A DNA stretch of 5,983 bases from assembly GCA_007129635.1 (NCBI GenBank), contig SKVE01000086.1, positions 1-5,983 of the forward strand, in the 5' to 3' direction. The translations under genes and the position numbers were made by a program. Of the stretch, positions 1 to 5,983 are shown one piece after another (the stretch's first letter is position 1; each line of letters starts with the position of its first letter). Under the pieces are notes generated by a model. That model worked only from the letters and a program-made list of their open reading frames with translations, did not search any database and was not told where the DNA came from. Origin of the DNA: Planctomycetaceae bacterium (GTDB taxonomy: Bacteria; Planctomycetota; Planctomycetia; Pirellulales; Pirellulaceae).

Positions 1-3000
1 AACGATCATCCGGGAGACCTGGATCGCTTGCAGGCCAACTGGTTCGACGGTTTTGTGGCCAAGTACGACCAGGACGGCGCCTTTCAGTGGACTCGCAGCG
101 TGGGCGGCGCCTATCCGGACTCGGCGTCAGGCATCGCCGTGGACGGCTTGGGCAACGTCTACGTGACCGGCGACTTCTCCGGCGCGGCCGGGGTCTTCGA
201 TCCGGCCGATGCGGCTACGTTGATCATCGACGACGATGAAATCGGTTTCGAGTCCCTCCAAGGAACCTGGCAAAGCGGCGTAGGGGGGCTGCACGGGGAC
301 CACCGCTGGGCGTCGGCCGGAAGCGAGCAAGCGAAAGTCCGTTGGACGTTCCCGGACCTGGCACCGGGAAGATACCGCGTCTCGGCGACTTGGTTCCCGA
401 TGCTCGAAGCGGCAACCGACGCCACGTACCGGATCTACGACGGGGCGGAATTGATCGGGCAGGTGACCGTCGATCAGCAGCAGTCTCCGGGAGGCACGTG
501 GGACGTGGGGGTGCGTTGGCGGGATCTGGGTGACAGCGCGAATCTGCATCACGGTTACCTGTACGAAGTCAACAGCGGTACGTTGATCGTCGAGTTGTCG
601 GGCAGTGCCGATGGGTTGGTGATCGCCGATGGCCTGCGCATCCAGCGCACGGTCAGCACGACCATCTTCAGCGCCGGCGACAGCGACGGCTTCCTGGTTA
701 TGTTGGACCCAACCGGAAATCCGGGCTGGTCTCGCCGACTGGGCGGCAGCGGCGCCGACAGCAGCCGGGCGATCGCGGTAGCGCGGGATCGGATCTACGT
801 CACCGGTGCCTTCGTGGCAACGGGTACGGAAGGCGACTTCGCCAGTTTCGACACAGGCCGCGGAACGATGCGCTTGTCCAGCAAAGACGGCAGCCGGGAT
901 ATTTTCCTGCTTAAAGGTTACACCATGGGCGATGAGCCGCGCGTCGTCGATGACGGTCAAACGCTCGCGGGGAGAGATCGTTTCCTGGTCGAAGGGCCCT
1001 GGTCCCAGGTTGCAAACCCCGATGCCTATCGGGGCGGCGTGCACGTCAGTTCGCCGGGGTCGGGGGATGCGGCCACTTGGTCGTTCAGCGTCGATCCTGG
1101 CGTTTACCGCATCGCGGCGACCTGGCCAGTGGCAACCGGTCAAGCGACCAGCGCGACGTTTTCCGTGCTGGATGGAACCCAGGTCCGTGGTACGGTGCCC
1201 GTCGACCAAACTCGCGGCGAACTCGCCGATTCCAGCGTTTCCCCGTACCACCAGAGCCTTTCCTACTTTGATTTCCACGCGGACGGGACGCTGTGGAAGA
1301 TCCTGGGCACCGCCTGGGAAATCCGCAGTGATTCGCTGCAGGTGCGGTTGTCGAATGCCGCCAATGGTACCGTCGTCGCGGATGCGGTGCGGATCGAACG
1401 AGTCTGGGATCTGCCCGGCCCGGAGATCGAAGTCTTCGACGGGGGACAACGGCTCGCACACGATTCGGCCTCGGTCTCCTTTGACCCCACGTTGGTCGAC
1501 AGCGAACGAATCCGCAGACTGGCCATCTACAATGCCGGAACCGAGACCTTGATGCTGCAACCGGCGACCGTCCCGACGGGATTCAGCGTGTTGAAGAATT
1601 TTGCGGCCGATACCGCGCTGCAACCTGGTGAGGTGCGGTATCTGGATATTCGCTTGAATGCCATGCAAGCGGGCGAGTATTCAGGGATCCTCGAGATTCC
1701 CAGTGGCATGGCGGCCTATCCGGACATCGGCGCCGACCGTGACGAGAACCCGTTCCGCGTAACGCTGCAAGGGATTGTCGGCAACGTCTACTACGTCAAC
1801 GACGGCGACACGGCGGGCGATCTGTGGACCACGGCGGTGGGAAGCAACGCCTATCCGAACGCCGGCAAATCGCCCGGCCAGCCTGCCGCGTCCGTCCAGT
1901 ACATCCTGTCGCAGTACACGCTCGAGCCGGGTGACGTGGTGCGAGTCGATACGGGGGATTACCTCCTGACCAGTTCGATCGTGGTGACTGCGGCCGATAG
2001 CGGCAGCGAATCGGCTCCGGTGACTTTCGAGGCGTCGCCCTACGGAGTCGCTTTCCGCTTTACCGCCCCGGTCGCCAACACGCCGGCCTGGCAGATCACC
2101 GGCCCGCACGTCACGCTGACCACGGCCAGCAGCGATGGGCATCCGGATCGCCCGCAACGGTGGATGCGGATTCAGGGCGCCGAGACGGGAGTGGTGGTCG
2201 GCGCTGCGAATGTCCGTTTGAACCGATTGGATGTGGCGGACAACCAACTCGGCGGGATCGTCGTGTCCGGCGAATCTGCCACCGGAGTGGTGATCGAAAA
2301 CACGTTGGTCCGAGGCGCTGCGGGGCTGAATTCGCAAGGCGCGATCCGCGTCTCGCAAGTGGATCGAGTCACGATCCGAAACGCGACCGTCTACGGCAAT
2401 GGGTTGGCCGGTCTGGTACTCGCCAATTCGTCGGTGAACAACGTCCTGGAAAACAGCATTCTATGGACTCACGGCGCAGGAAACGCGGCGGTTCGCATCG
2501 AGGCCGGCTCGTCGCTGGTCGCGAATGACAACAATCTGTACGCCACCGAGGGAGCCAGTGTGGGCTTCTTCGATACCGTGCATCACTTGACACTCGAAGC
2601 CTGGCAAGCCGCCATGGGGCAGGACGGGCGGAGCATCAGCATCGATCCGTTGTTCGCCGACGCCGCGGGTGGAGACTTTCATCTTCGGTCGACCGGCGGG
2701 CGCTACGACCGGAGCCTGGGGTTGCCGCCCGAAGATCCGTCCGCCTGGACCGTCGATCTGGTCAACAGCTCGGCGATCGATGCCGGTAACCCGCTGGAAG
2801 ACTATCGCCACGAACCGCCGCCCAGCGGCGGACGTTTGAATCTGGGGGCTTACGGGAATACGCCACTGGCCAGCAAGACCCCCATGAACCACGCGCCGGT
2901 TTTGGATGCCGGCTTCAGCCCCCGACTGACCAATCCGAACGGCATGACCGTGGCCGAGATCCTGGTCGACGGTTCGATCTGGGATCCGGACTTGGGAAGC

Positions 3001-5983
3001 TACTTTTTCCAGGAAGGCGACCACAGCAGCGGAGGGCCGGGATATGACATGGGGGCGGTCAGCATCCGGGATCGGCAACCGGATACCAATCACAACGCAG
3101 CCGCGACGTTGCTGGTCGGATTCGTCGAAGGCACGCCAAATCAGAAAGAACTCCTGCGGACCATGCTGGAGTTCGATCTTTCGGCACTGGCAGCGGACCT
3201 GGGCGGAGCCCCTCCCATCGTTACTGACCTCAGCCTCGTGCTGCACACCGCCTCCGTCTCCGGCCAACAGGCAGGCAGCGGAAAGGAGCAGAGGTTCTGG
3301 CTGGATGTGTTCCAGTACGATTACGATTTCGACGAGACGAAGGCCACTTGGAACGATCCCGCCAAATTGCCAGACGGCCAAGCGGGACCGGACGACACTT
3401 CCGGCGGCACTTTAGGTACGCATTTGGGGAAGAGCAACGATGTATTCGTGACCTCTATCGGGCAACCGATTACCATGGCGGCAACGGAAAAATTCCTCGA
3501 CGCCGTCATCGCCGCCTTGGCCAGTCCCGACAAGACGCTGCGATTGCTGCTGCGCGCCCCTTCGGATGTAGAAGATGCTGAGGGTACGTCAGGATACGAC
3601 GCCCACTTCGCTCGGATTGTCGCCGACCATGCAGCCAACGAGAGTCAGCGTCCCAAATTGTCCATCTCGCTGGCGGCCCCCAAGGCCATCGCCGTGATTC
3701 ACACCGATGACCGCTACGGCACGTGGCAGTTTTCTGCAGACGGACAAGCATGGACCGATTTCGGTTCCCCGACTTCCACCTCCGCGCGCTTGTTGAGCCC
3801 CGAGGACTTCGTCCGCTTTGTACCCGACGAAGGCTTTCTGGGCGAAGCACGATTCATCTTTCGCGCCTGGGACCAGACTCGAGGAGAACCCCGAGCCGCC
3901 TGGGATGCCAGCACAACCGGTGGAAACTCGGCGTTCAGCGTCGCCACCGATACGGTAACCGTGAATATCGGGCCCCTGGAAACGTTACTGTCTATCGAAG
4001 CCACTGACGCGGACCGACACGAAGGCGATGCGGATTGGACGCCGTTCACTTTCACCGTGAGGCGGACGGGAAATACCAGCGGAATGACCACGGTGGATTA
4101 CCTGGTCGCGGGCATCGGCCCCCATCCGGCCGATGCCGCCGACTTCTTCGGCGGCACGCTGCCTCAAGGCACCGTCACCTTCCTGGACGGTCAAGAAGAA
4201 CAGGTGATTACGATCCAAGTTGCCGGCGATAACATGGTGGAACTGAACGAAGGCTTCACCGTGACGCTCAGCAACCCCAGTACACCCGCCGAGATCGTCA
4301 CGGAGTCAGCATCGGGCACGATCCAGAACGACGATGCGACTGAGTTGTCGATCGGCGACGTGGCCGGATCGGTTGAAGATATGGATGTGACGTTTGCTTT
4401 CGAGGTGAGCCTCTCGTACGAATCGGCCTTGCCGGTCACGGTGGACTATGAAACCGTGGATGGAACCGCTTTGGCGGGCGAGCACTACCTGTCGGCCTCG
4501 GGAACCCTGGTCTTCGAGCCCGGTGTTGTGAGCCGGACGATCGACGTTACGGTGCTGGGCGGGACTGCGGGCGCTGAGGATCGCACGTTCGAAGTGCAGC
4601 TTTCCCGTCCGCGGATCGACGACCAGCCGAACGGACGCGTCTCGATTGCCGTCGGGACCGGCACGGGAACGATTCTGCAGGAGGAAGGAACCCTTCAAGC
4701 CACACTGGTCGAGGGAACCTTGACCATCGCCGATTCGCATGTCCCAGGAAGGTCCAACCAGATGACGGTCCGTCGAGTCGGTTCGTATCTGGTGATCATG
4801 GATGCCCATGAGCGGTTTGCGATTATTCCCGAAAACGCTGTGTTGAGCGACAACCACCGAACGCTGAGCATCCCGCTTGGGGGCGTCACGTCGTTGGTCG
4901 TCAACCTGGGCGGAGCCGACGACGTGCTGACGGTCGATTTCTCGGGCGGGAATCCGATTCCGGGCGACGGGCTGAACTATGACGGTGAGGCGGGTAGCGA
5001 CGGGCTGGCCTTGAGCGGCGGTGCGTTCCACACCAGCGCGTTCACCTATGCCGACGCCGGCGCGGGCAGCGTTCGCCTCGACCCCGACGGGACCGGCACA
5101 TCCCTCAGCACGATCGATTACTCGGGCCTTTCCTCGATCATCTCGGCCCTCGCCAGCGACGTGGTGAAGCTCACTTACACAGGCGGCAGCGAGACGATCA
5201 CGGTCAGCGACGCCGGCGACGGCCAGACGACGGTCGATTCGACGCTGGGCGAGACGACCACCTTCGTCAACCCGACCGAAGAACTGCGGATTCTTGCCAC
5301 TGGCGGCACCGACACGATCAACGTCGATTCACTTGCCCCCGGTTACGCCTCGCTGCTGATCGAAGGCGACGACGTTACCGACATGGTGAACCTGGGCGGC
5401 CCGCTCACCTTCGCCGCCGACCACGGGCTCACGGTCTCCGACGTGGGCACGGTCAACCTGCCGGGCGCGACCAGCGACATCGCCACCGCCGGCACCGGCG
5501 CGGTGAGCATCACGACGATCAGGAACATCTCGCTCTCGTCGGGGTCGAGCATCTCGACGGCGAACGGCGGGATCACGCTGTTGGCCAATCTGGGCGGTAC
5601 CACGCCAGGAAACTTCGTCGGCCTCGAAGCGGAAGGCGCTACGATCGAAACGACCGGCACCGGAGACATTTCGCTGACCGGCTTCGGAGCGGACAACAGC
5701 AATGTCAACTCGAGCCAGTTCGGAATCTCCCTGCACAGCGGCACGATCATCCGTTCCATAATCAGCGGATCGGATGCCGGGACGATCACGATCGACGGCA
5801 CCGGCGGCACGGGGACGGCCAGCAATCACGGCGTGGCCATTGCCGGTTCTAGCACGCAAGTGACATCAGTCGACGGCGACATCCTGATCACTGGCCAGGG
5901 AGGCAACGGGTCCAGCATTACCAATCAGGGCGTCCGAATCGCATCCGCCGCACTCGTCTCGTCCACCGGAACGGGGACCGATG
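1..5983 (+). CDS. Giant multidomain extracellular adhesin-like protein, internal fragment (partial at both ends)
   Basis: Frame +1 is open across the whole window with no stop codon, giving 1,994 residues; the start and stop lie outside. I translated every codon by hand. Domains in order: SBBP propeller blades (about 14-74 and 217-311) with a golvesin-like domain between them (75-216); a second golvesin-like domain (313-468); a choice-of-anchor-D/Hydin-like Ig domain (474-593); a right-handed beta-helix (595-960); a cadherin-like repeat (962-1000 plus 1226-1323) interrupted by a DNRLRE-like domain (1001-1225); two Calx-beta domains (1329-1562); Gly/Asp/Thr-rich repeats (1563-1814); and a haemagglutinin-like solenoid (1815-1994). 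No cysteine and only 18 lysines were found. This composition and domain set are known from very large secreted planctomycete proteins. A surface or matrix role in adhesion or polysaccharide binding is inferred; no enzyme active site is recognisable. Signal peptide and anchoring or sorting signals would lie outside the window. Coding status is near certain; exact function is unknown. Confidence 0.97.
40..222 (+). other. Protein domain: SBBP beta-propeller blade (first visible)
   Basis: Residues 14-74 show the SBBP repeat pattern: an aromatic/Asp start with FDGFVAKYD, then FQWTRSVGG, then SGIAVDGLGNVYVTG and DFSGAAGVFDP. These are the usual strands of this bacterial seven-bladed propeller repeat family. 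More blades are expected upstream, because a propeller needs several and only two, plus the start of a third, are visible here. The blade should end in a short strand leading to the next 'D.F' motif, but a golvesin-like domain intervenes instead. Confidence 0.85.
223..648 (+). other. Protein domain: golvesin/xanthan-lyase-type (putative carbohydrate-binding), copy 1
   Basis: Residues 75-216 fit the golvesin C-terminal/xanthan lyase CBD-like family. They open with IIDDDEIGFES, followed by GTWQSG, an HRWASAG segment, the core VRWTFPDLAPGRYRVSATW, then ATDATYRIYDG, VTVDQQQSPGG, WRDLGD and a closing VIADGLRIQR. The family is a beta-sandwich often found in planctomycete and myxobacterial exported proteins and is thought to bind sugars. 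Its length of about 140 residues is typical. It is placed between the strands of two SBBP blades, so it appears to be an insertion in the propeller. Binding specificity cannot be read from the sequence. Confidence 0.82.
649..933 (+). other. Protein domain: SBBP beta-propeller blade(s) resuming after the inserted domain
   Basis: Residues 217-311 return to the SBBP pattern: FSAGDSDGFLVMLDPTGNPG, WSRRLGGSGAD, RAIAVARDRIYVTGAF, and then the first strand of a further blade (SRDIFLLKGYT, about 298-308). The further blade is not completed, since a second golvesin-like domain follows. That fits the last strand of a closed propeller (velcro closure with an N-terminal strand upstream), although a truncated repeat is also possible. 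The usual 'D..GN.YVTG' motif is shortened here to ARDRIYVTG. Confidence 0.8.
937..1404 (+). other. Protein domain: golvesin/xanthan-lyase-type, copy 2 (divergent)
   Basis: Residues 313-468 match copy 1 element by element: PRVVDDGQ at the start, GPWSQV, ATWSFSVDPGVYRIAATW in the core, ATSATFSVLDGT, VPVDQTRGE, ILGTAWEI and the closing VVADAVRIERV. The closing block is closer to the family consensus than that of copy 1. Between VDQTRGE and the TLWKILG block it carries an extra stretch (about 408-429, with SPYHQSLSYFDFHADG), which makes it about 14 residues longer overall. The two copies are clearly diverged, so this is an old duplication or an independent recruitment. Confidence 0.72.
1420..1779 (+). 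other. Protein domain: choice-of-anchor D / ASPM-SPD-2-Hydin-like Ig domain
   Basis: Residues 474-593 begin with PEIEVFDGGQRLAHDSASV and continue with FDPTLVDSERIRRLAIYNAGTE, TLMLQPATVPTGFSV, a LQPGEVRYLDIRL strand, AGEYSGILEI and DENPFRVTLQGIV. This order (PEI.V, a break, the N.G motif, LxPG, and a closing ENPF.xxLxG.V) is characteristic of the 'choice-of-anchor D' domain widespread in large secreted proteins of planctomycetes and cyanobacteria. It is an all-beta spacer. It follows golvesin copy 2 with only a five-residue linker (WDLPG). Confidence 0.8.
1783..2880 (+). other. Protein domain: right-handed parallel beta-helix (pectate-lyase-like fold)
   Basis: Residues 595-960. The entry motif NVYYVNDGDTAGDLWTTAVG and the LEPGDVVRVDTGDYLLTSSI segment are the usual N-terminal cap of secreted beta-helix proteins. 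Rungs follow at about 735-848, with repeated strand-turn units such as VRLNRLDVADNQLGGIVV, TGVVIENTLVRG, DRVTIRNATVYGNGLAGLVL and NNVLENSILW. The end, AIDAGNPLEDY and then GGRLNLGAYGNT, is the standard closing block of this type. Such folds bind or cleave acidic polysaccharides in some families, but no catalytic residue set is recognisable here, so a binding or structural role is equally possible. Confidence 0.83.
2884..3000 (+). other. Protein domain: cadherin-like/Ig-like repeat, N-terminal part (interrupted)
   Basis: Residues 962-1000 (NHAPVLDAGFSPRLTN, then MTVAEILVDGSIWDPDLGS) match the first strands of a planctomycete repeat. In that repeat a 'NHAPVLD' start and an 'I.DPD.G' turn normally lead directly into an 'xGIAV' strand and a 'GTWQ.S.DGG..W' block. 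Here the expected continuation is missing after DPDLGS and appears only about 225 residues later, at 1226. Confidence 0.7.
3001..3675 (+). other. Protein domain: DNRLRE / CBM96-like, inserted in the cadherin-like repeat
   Basis: Residues 1001-1225 show the hallmarks of the DNRLRE-type beta-sandwich family. There is a leading FFQEG and IRDRQPDTNHN block, TLLVG, LRTMLEFDLSALAADLGG, a TDLSLVLHTASVSG strand, LDVFQYDYDFDETKATWNDP (the aromatic/Asp plus 'ATWN' signature), TLGTHLG, LRLLLRAPSD and the closing ESQRPKLSISLAA. Some relatives are classed as carbohydrate-binding modules (CBM96), and others occur in archaeal and bacterial surface proteins. Sugar binding is therefore possible but not shown. 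Two codons that are rare here (TTA at 3412 and GTA at 3571) and a lower GC3 of about 69% (hand count over 3361-3840) set it apart slightly from the right end of the window. Confidence 0.68.
3676..3969 (+). other. Protein domain: cadherin-like/Ig-like repeat, C-terminal part
   Basis: Residues 1226-1323 resume the interrupted repeat: PKAIAVIHTDDRYGTWQFS, ADGQAWTDFGS, SARLLSPEDFVRFVPDEGFL, GEARFIFRAWDQTRGE and TTGGNSAFSVATDTVTVNI. The 'GTW.xS.DG..W..fG', 'RFVP..G..G.a.f.fRAWDQT' and 'TDT.TV.I' motifs are the normal second part of the repeat begun at 962. In related giant proteins these repeats sit directly before Calx-beta domains, as here. Confidence 0.75.
3985..4335 (+). other. Protein domain: Calx-beta, copy 1
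   Basis: Residues 1329-1445. Strands run LLSIEATDADRHEGD, FTFTVRRTG, TTVDYLVAG, ADFFGGTLPQGTVTFLDGQ, VITIQVAGDNMVELNEGFTVTLSNP and SGTIQNDD. The acidic positions expected for calcium binding in this Ig-like family are present: EGD near the start, GDNxxExNE before FxVxLSNP, and the terminal NDD. Calcium-dependent stiffening of the stalk is inferred from the family. Confidence 0.88.
4336..4686 (+). other. Protein domain: Calx-beta, copy 2 (acidic sites altered)
   Basis: Residues 1446-1562 follow copy 1 with no linker. The core is canonical: VTFAFEVSLSYESALPVTVDY, ETVDGTALAGEHYLSASGTL, VFEPGVVSRTIDVTVLG, RTFEVQLSRP and GTGTGTILQEE. The expected 'GD.' before the Glu pair is replaced by GGTAGAED, and the final NDD by QEE. 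The D in the usual 'G.DY' is H-preceding-E ('GEHY'). The fold should be kept, but calcium binding is probably weaker or changed. Confidence 0.88.
4687..5442 (+). other. Gly/Asp/Thr-rich beta-strand region between Calx-beta domains and solenoid
   Basis: Residues 1563-1814 contain short beta-strands separated by Gly/Asp turns: GTLTIADS, MTVRRVGSYLVIMD, VTSLVVNLGGADDVLTVDF, GGNPIPGDGLNYDGEAGSD, TYTGGSETITVSDAG, ATGGTDTINVDSL and IEGDDVTDMVNLGG. The 'LGG.DDxLTVD.SGGNP.P..GL.YDG..GSD.L.L.GG' stretch is common in giant planctomycete proteins upstream of haemagglutinin-like arrays. It resembles, but is not, the calcium-binding GGxGxDxxx repeat of RTX toxins. Two 9-residue motifs lie exactly 40 residues apart (1727 and 1767). 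No named domain is assigned with confidence. Confidence 0.6.
5443..5982 (+). other. Filamentous-haemagglutinin-like beta-solenoid, beginning (runs off right edge)
   Basis: Residues 1815-1994 start with VGTVNLPGATSDIATAGTG, then AVSITTIRNISLSSGSSIST, GGITLLANLGG and GNFVGLEAEGA, which is the usual entry block of planctomycete haemagglutinin-like solenoids ('ISL.SGS.I.T..G.ITL.AN'). Thr, Ser, Gly and Ile/Val-rich repeats follow to the edge. This is expected to be an extended stalk built from many rungs; its length cannot be seen here. Confidence 0.72.
5638..5982 (+). repeat. Degenerate tandem protein repeats of about 33-36 residues (roughly 100-108 bases)
   Basis: Three units and the start of a fourth: residues 1880-1914, 1915-1950, 1951-1983 and 1984 onward. 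Each has a 'G.I.ITG.GG' strand and then a '(Q/H)(F)GV.I...' strand. Examples are GDISLTGFG, GTITIDGTGG and GDILITGQGG; the second strands are QFGISLHSG, NHGVAIAGS and NQGVRIASA. The aligned 'GI/GV' glycines are at 1908, 1944 and 1977. The units are similar in protein but not near-identical in DNA, so they are old rather than recently amplified. Confidence 0.7.

Noticed and set aside
806..1552. Open frame in another + phase (248 codons)
   Set aside because: An Arg/Ser/Pro-rich product with no domain, lying over golvesin copy 2 and the Ig domain in frame +1; no ribosome binding site or gap that would suggest a separate gene.
127..1668. Long open frame on the - strand (513 codons)
   Set aside because: It is in codon register with the + gene. 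In this register an antisense stop needs TTA, CTA or TCA in the + frame, all rare here. It ends exactly at a TCA serine codon (127). Its product is Arg/Gly/Asp-rich with no recognisable domain, while the + frame has clear domains throughout.
1681..2358. Open frame on the - strand (225 codons)
   Set aside because: Bounded by the TCA serine codon at 1681; antisense shadow of the Ig domain and beta-helix.
2461..3381. Open frame on the - strand (306 codons)
   Set aside because: Same register effect; it ends at the CTA leucine codon at 2461. The + strand here encodes the beta-helix and DNRLRE-like domain.
4912..5013. Possible RTX-type calcium-binding nonapeptides
   Set aside because: The segment LGGADDVLTVD...YDGEAGSDGLALSGG has the Gly/Asp flavour, but no consecutive GGxGxDxUx nonapeptides are present.
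4306..5031. Open frame on the - strand (241 codons)
   Set aside because: Ends at a TCA codon at 4306; antisense shadow of the Calx-beta region.
5329..5859. Two overlapping - strand open frames
   Set aside because: One ends at the TCA codon at 5329; the other is in another phase and reads Val/Pro/Ser-rich sequence. Both lie over high-GC3 solenoid coding sequence.
1..5983. CRISPR, tRNA, IS elements or terminators
   Set aside because: No spaced identical direct repeats, tRNA-like cloverleaf, transposase or terminal inverted repeats were seen; an unbroken coding frame leaves no room for them.

Overview
The window lies wholly inside one giant protein-coding gene on the + strand. Reading frame +1 is open from base 1 to the last full codon (1,994 codons, no stop), so neither the start nor the stop codon is present. 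No intergenic DNA, promoter, terminator, RNA gene, mobile element or CRISPR array is visible. Residue numbers below are counted from base 1 of the window.

Organism (inference): the mix of modules fits a planctomycete, probably a marine, Pirellula-like lineage. The modules are SBBP propeller repeats, golvesin/xanthan-lyase-type domains, a choice-of-anchor-D-like Ig domain, a right-handed beta-helix, a DNRLRE-type domain, Calx-beta domains and Thr/Gly-rich solenoid repeats. GC content is moderately high. The protein is cysteine-free and very lysine-poor, which fits a large exported surface or matrix protein in a salty environment.

Layout: (1) bases ~40-933, SBBP beta-propeller blades interrupted by a golvesin-like domain (223-648). 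(2) 937-1404, a second, divergent golvesin-like domain. (3) 1420-1779, an ASPM/SPD-2/Hydin-like ('choice-of-anchor D') Ig domain. (4) 1783-2880, a parallel beta-helix. (5) 2884-3969, a cadherin-like/Ig-like repeat split by a ~225-residue DNRLRE/CBM96-like domain (3001-3675). (6) 3985-4686, two tandem Calx-beta domains. (7) 4687-5442, Gly/Asp/Thr-rich beta-strand repeats. (8) 5443-5982, the start of a filamentous-haemagglutinin-like solenoid array that runs off the right edge.

How the parts may work together (inference): the solenoid and Calx-beta/Ig modules would form a long, partly calcium-stiffened stalk. The golvesin, DNRLRE and beta-helix modules would be candidate polysaccharide-binding units. 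The most distinctive feature is nesting: in at least two places a putative carbohydrate-binding domain sits inside another domain rather than next to it.
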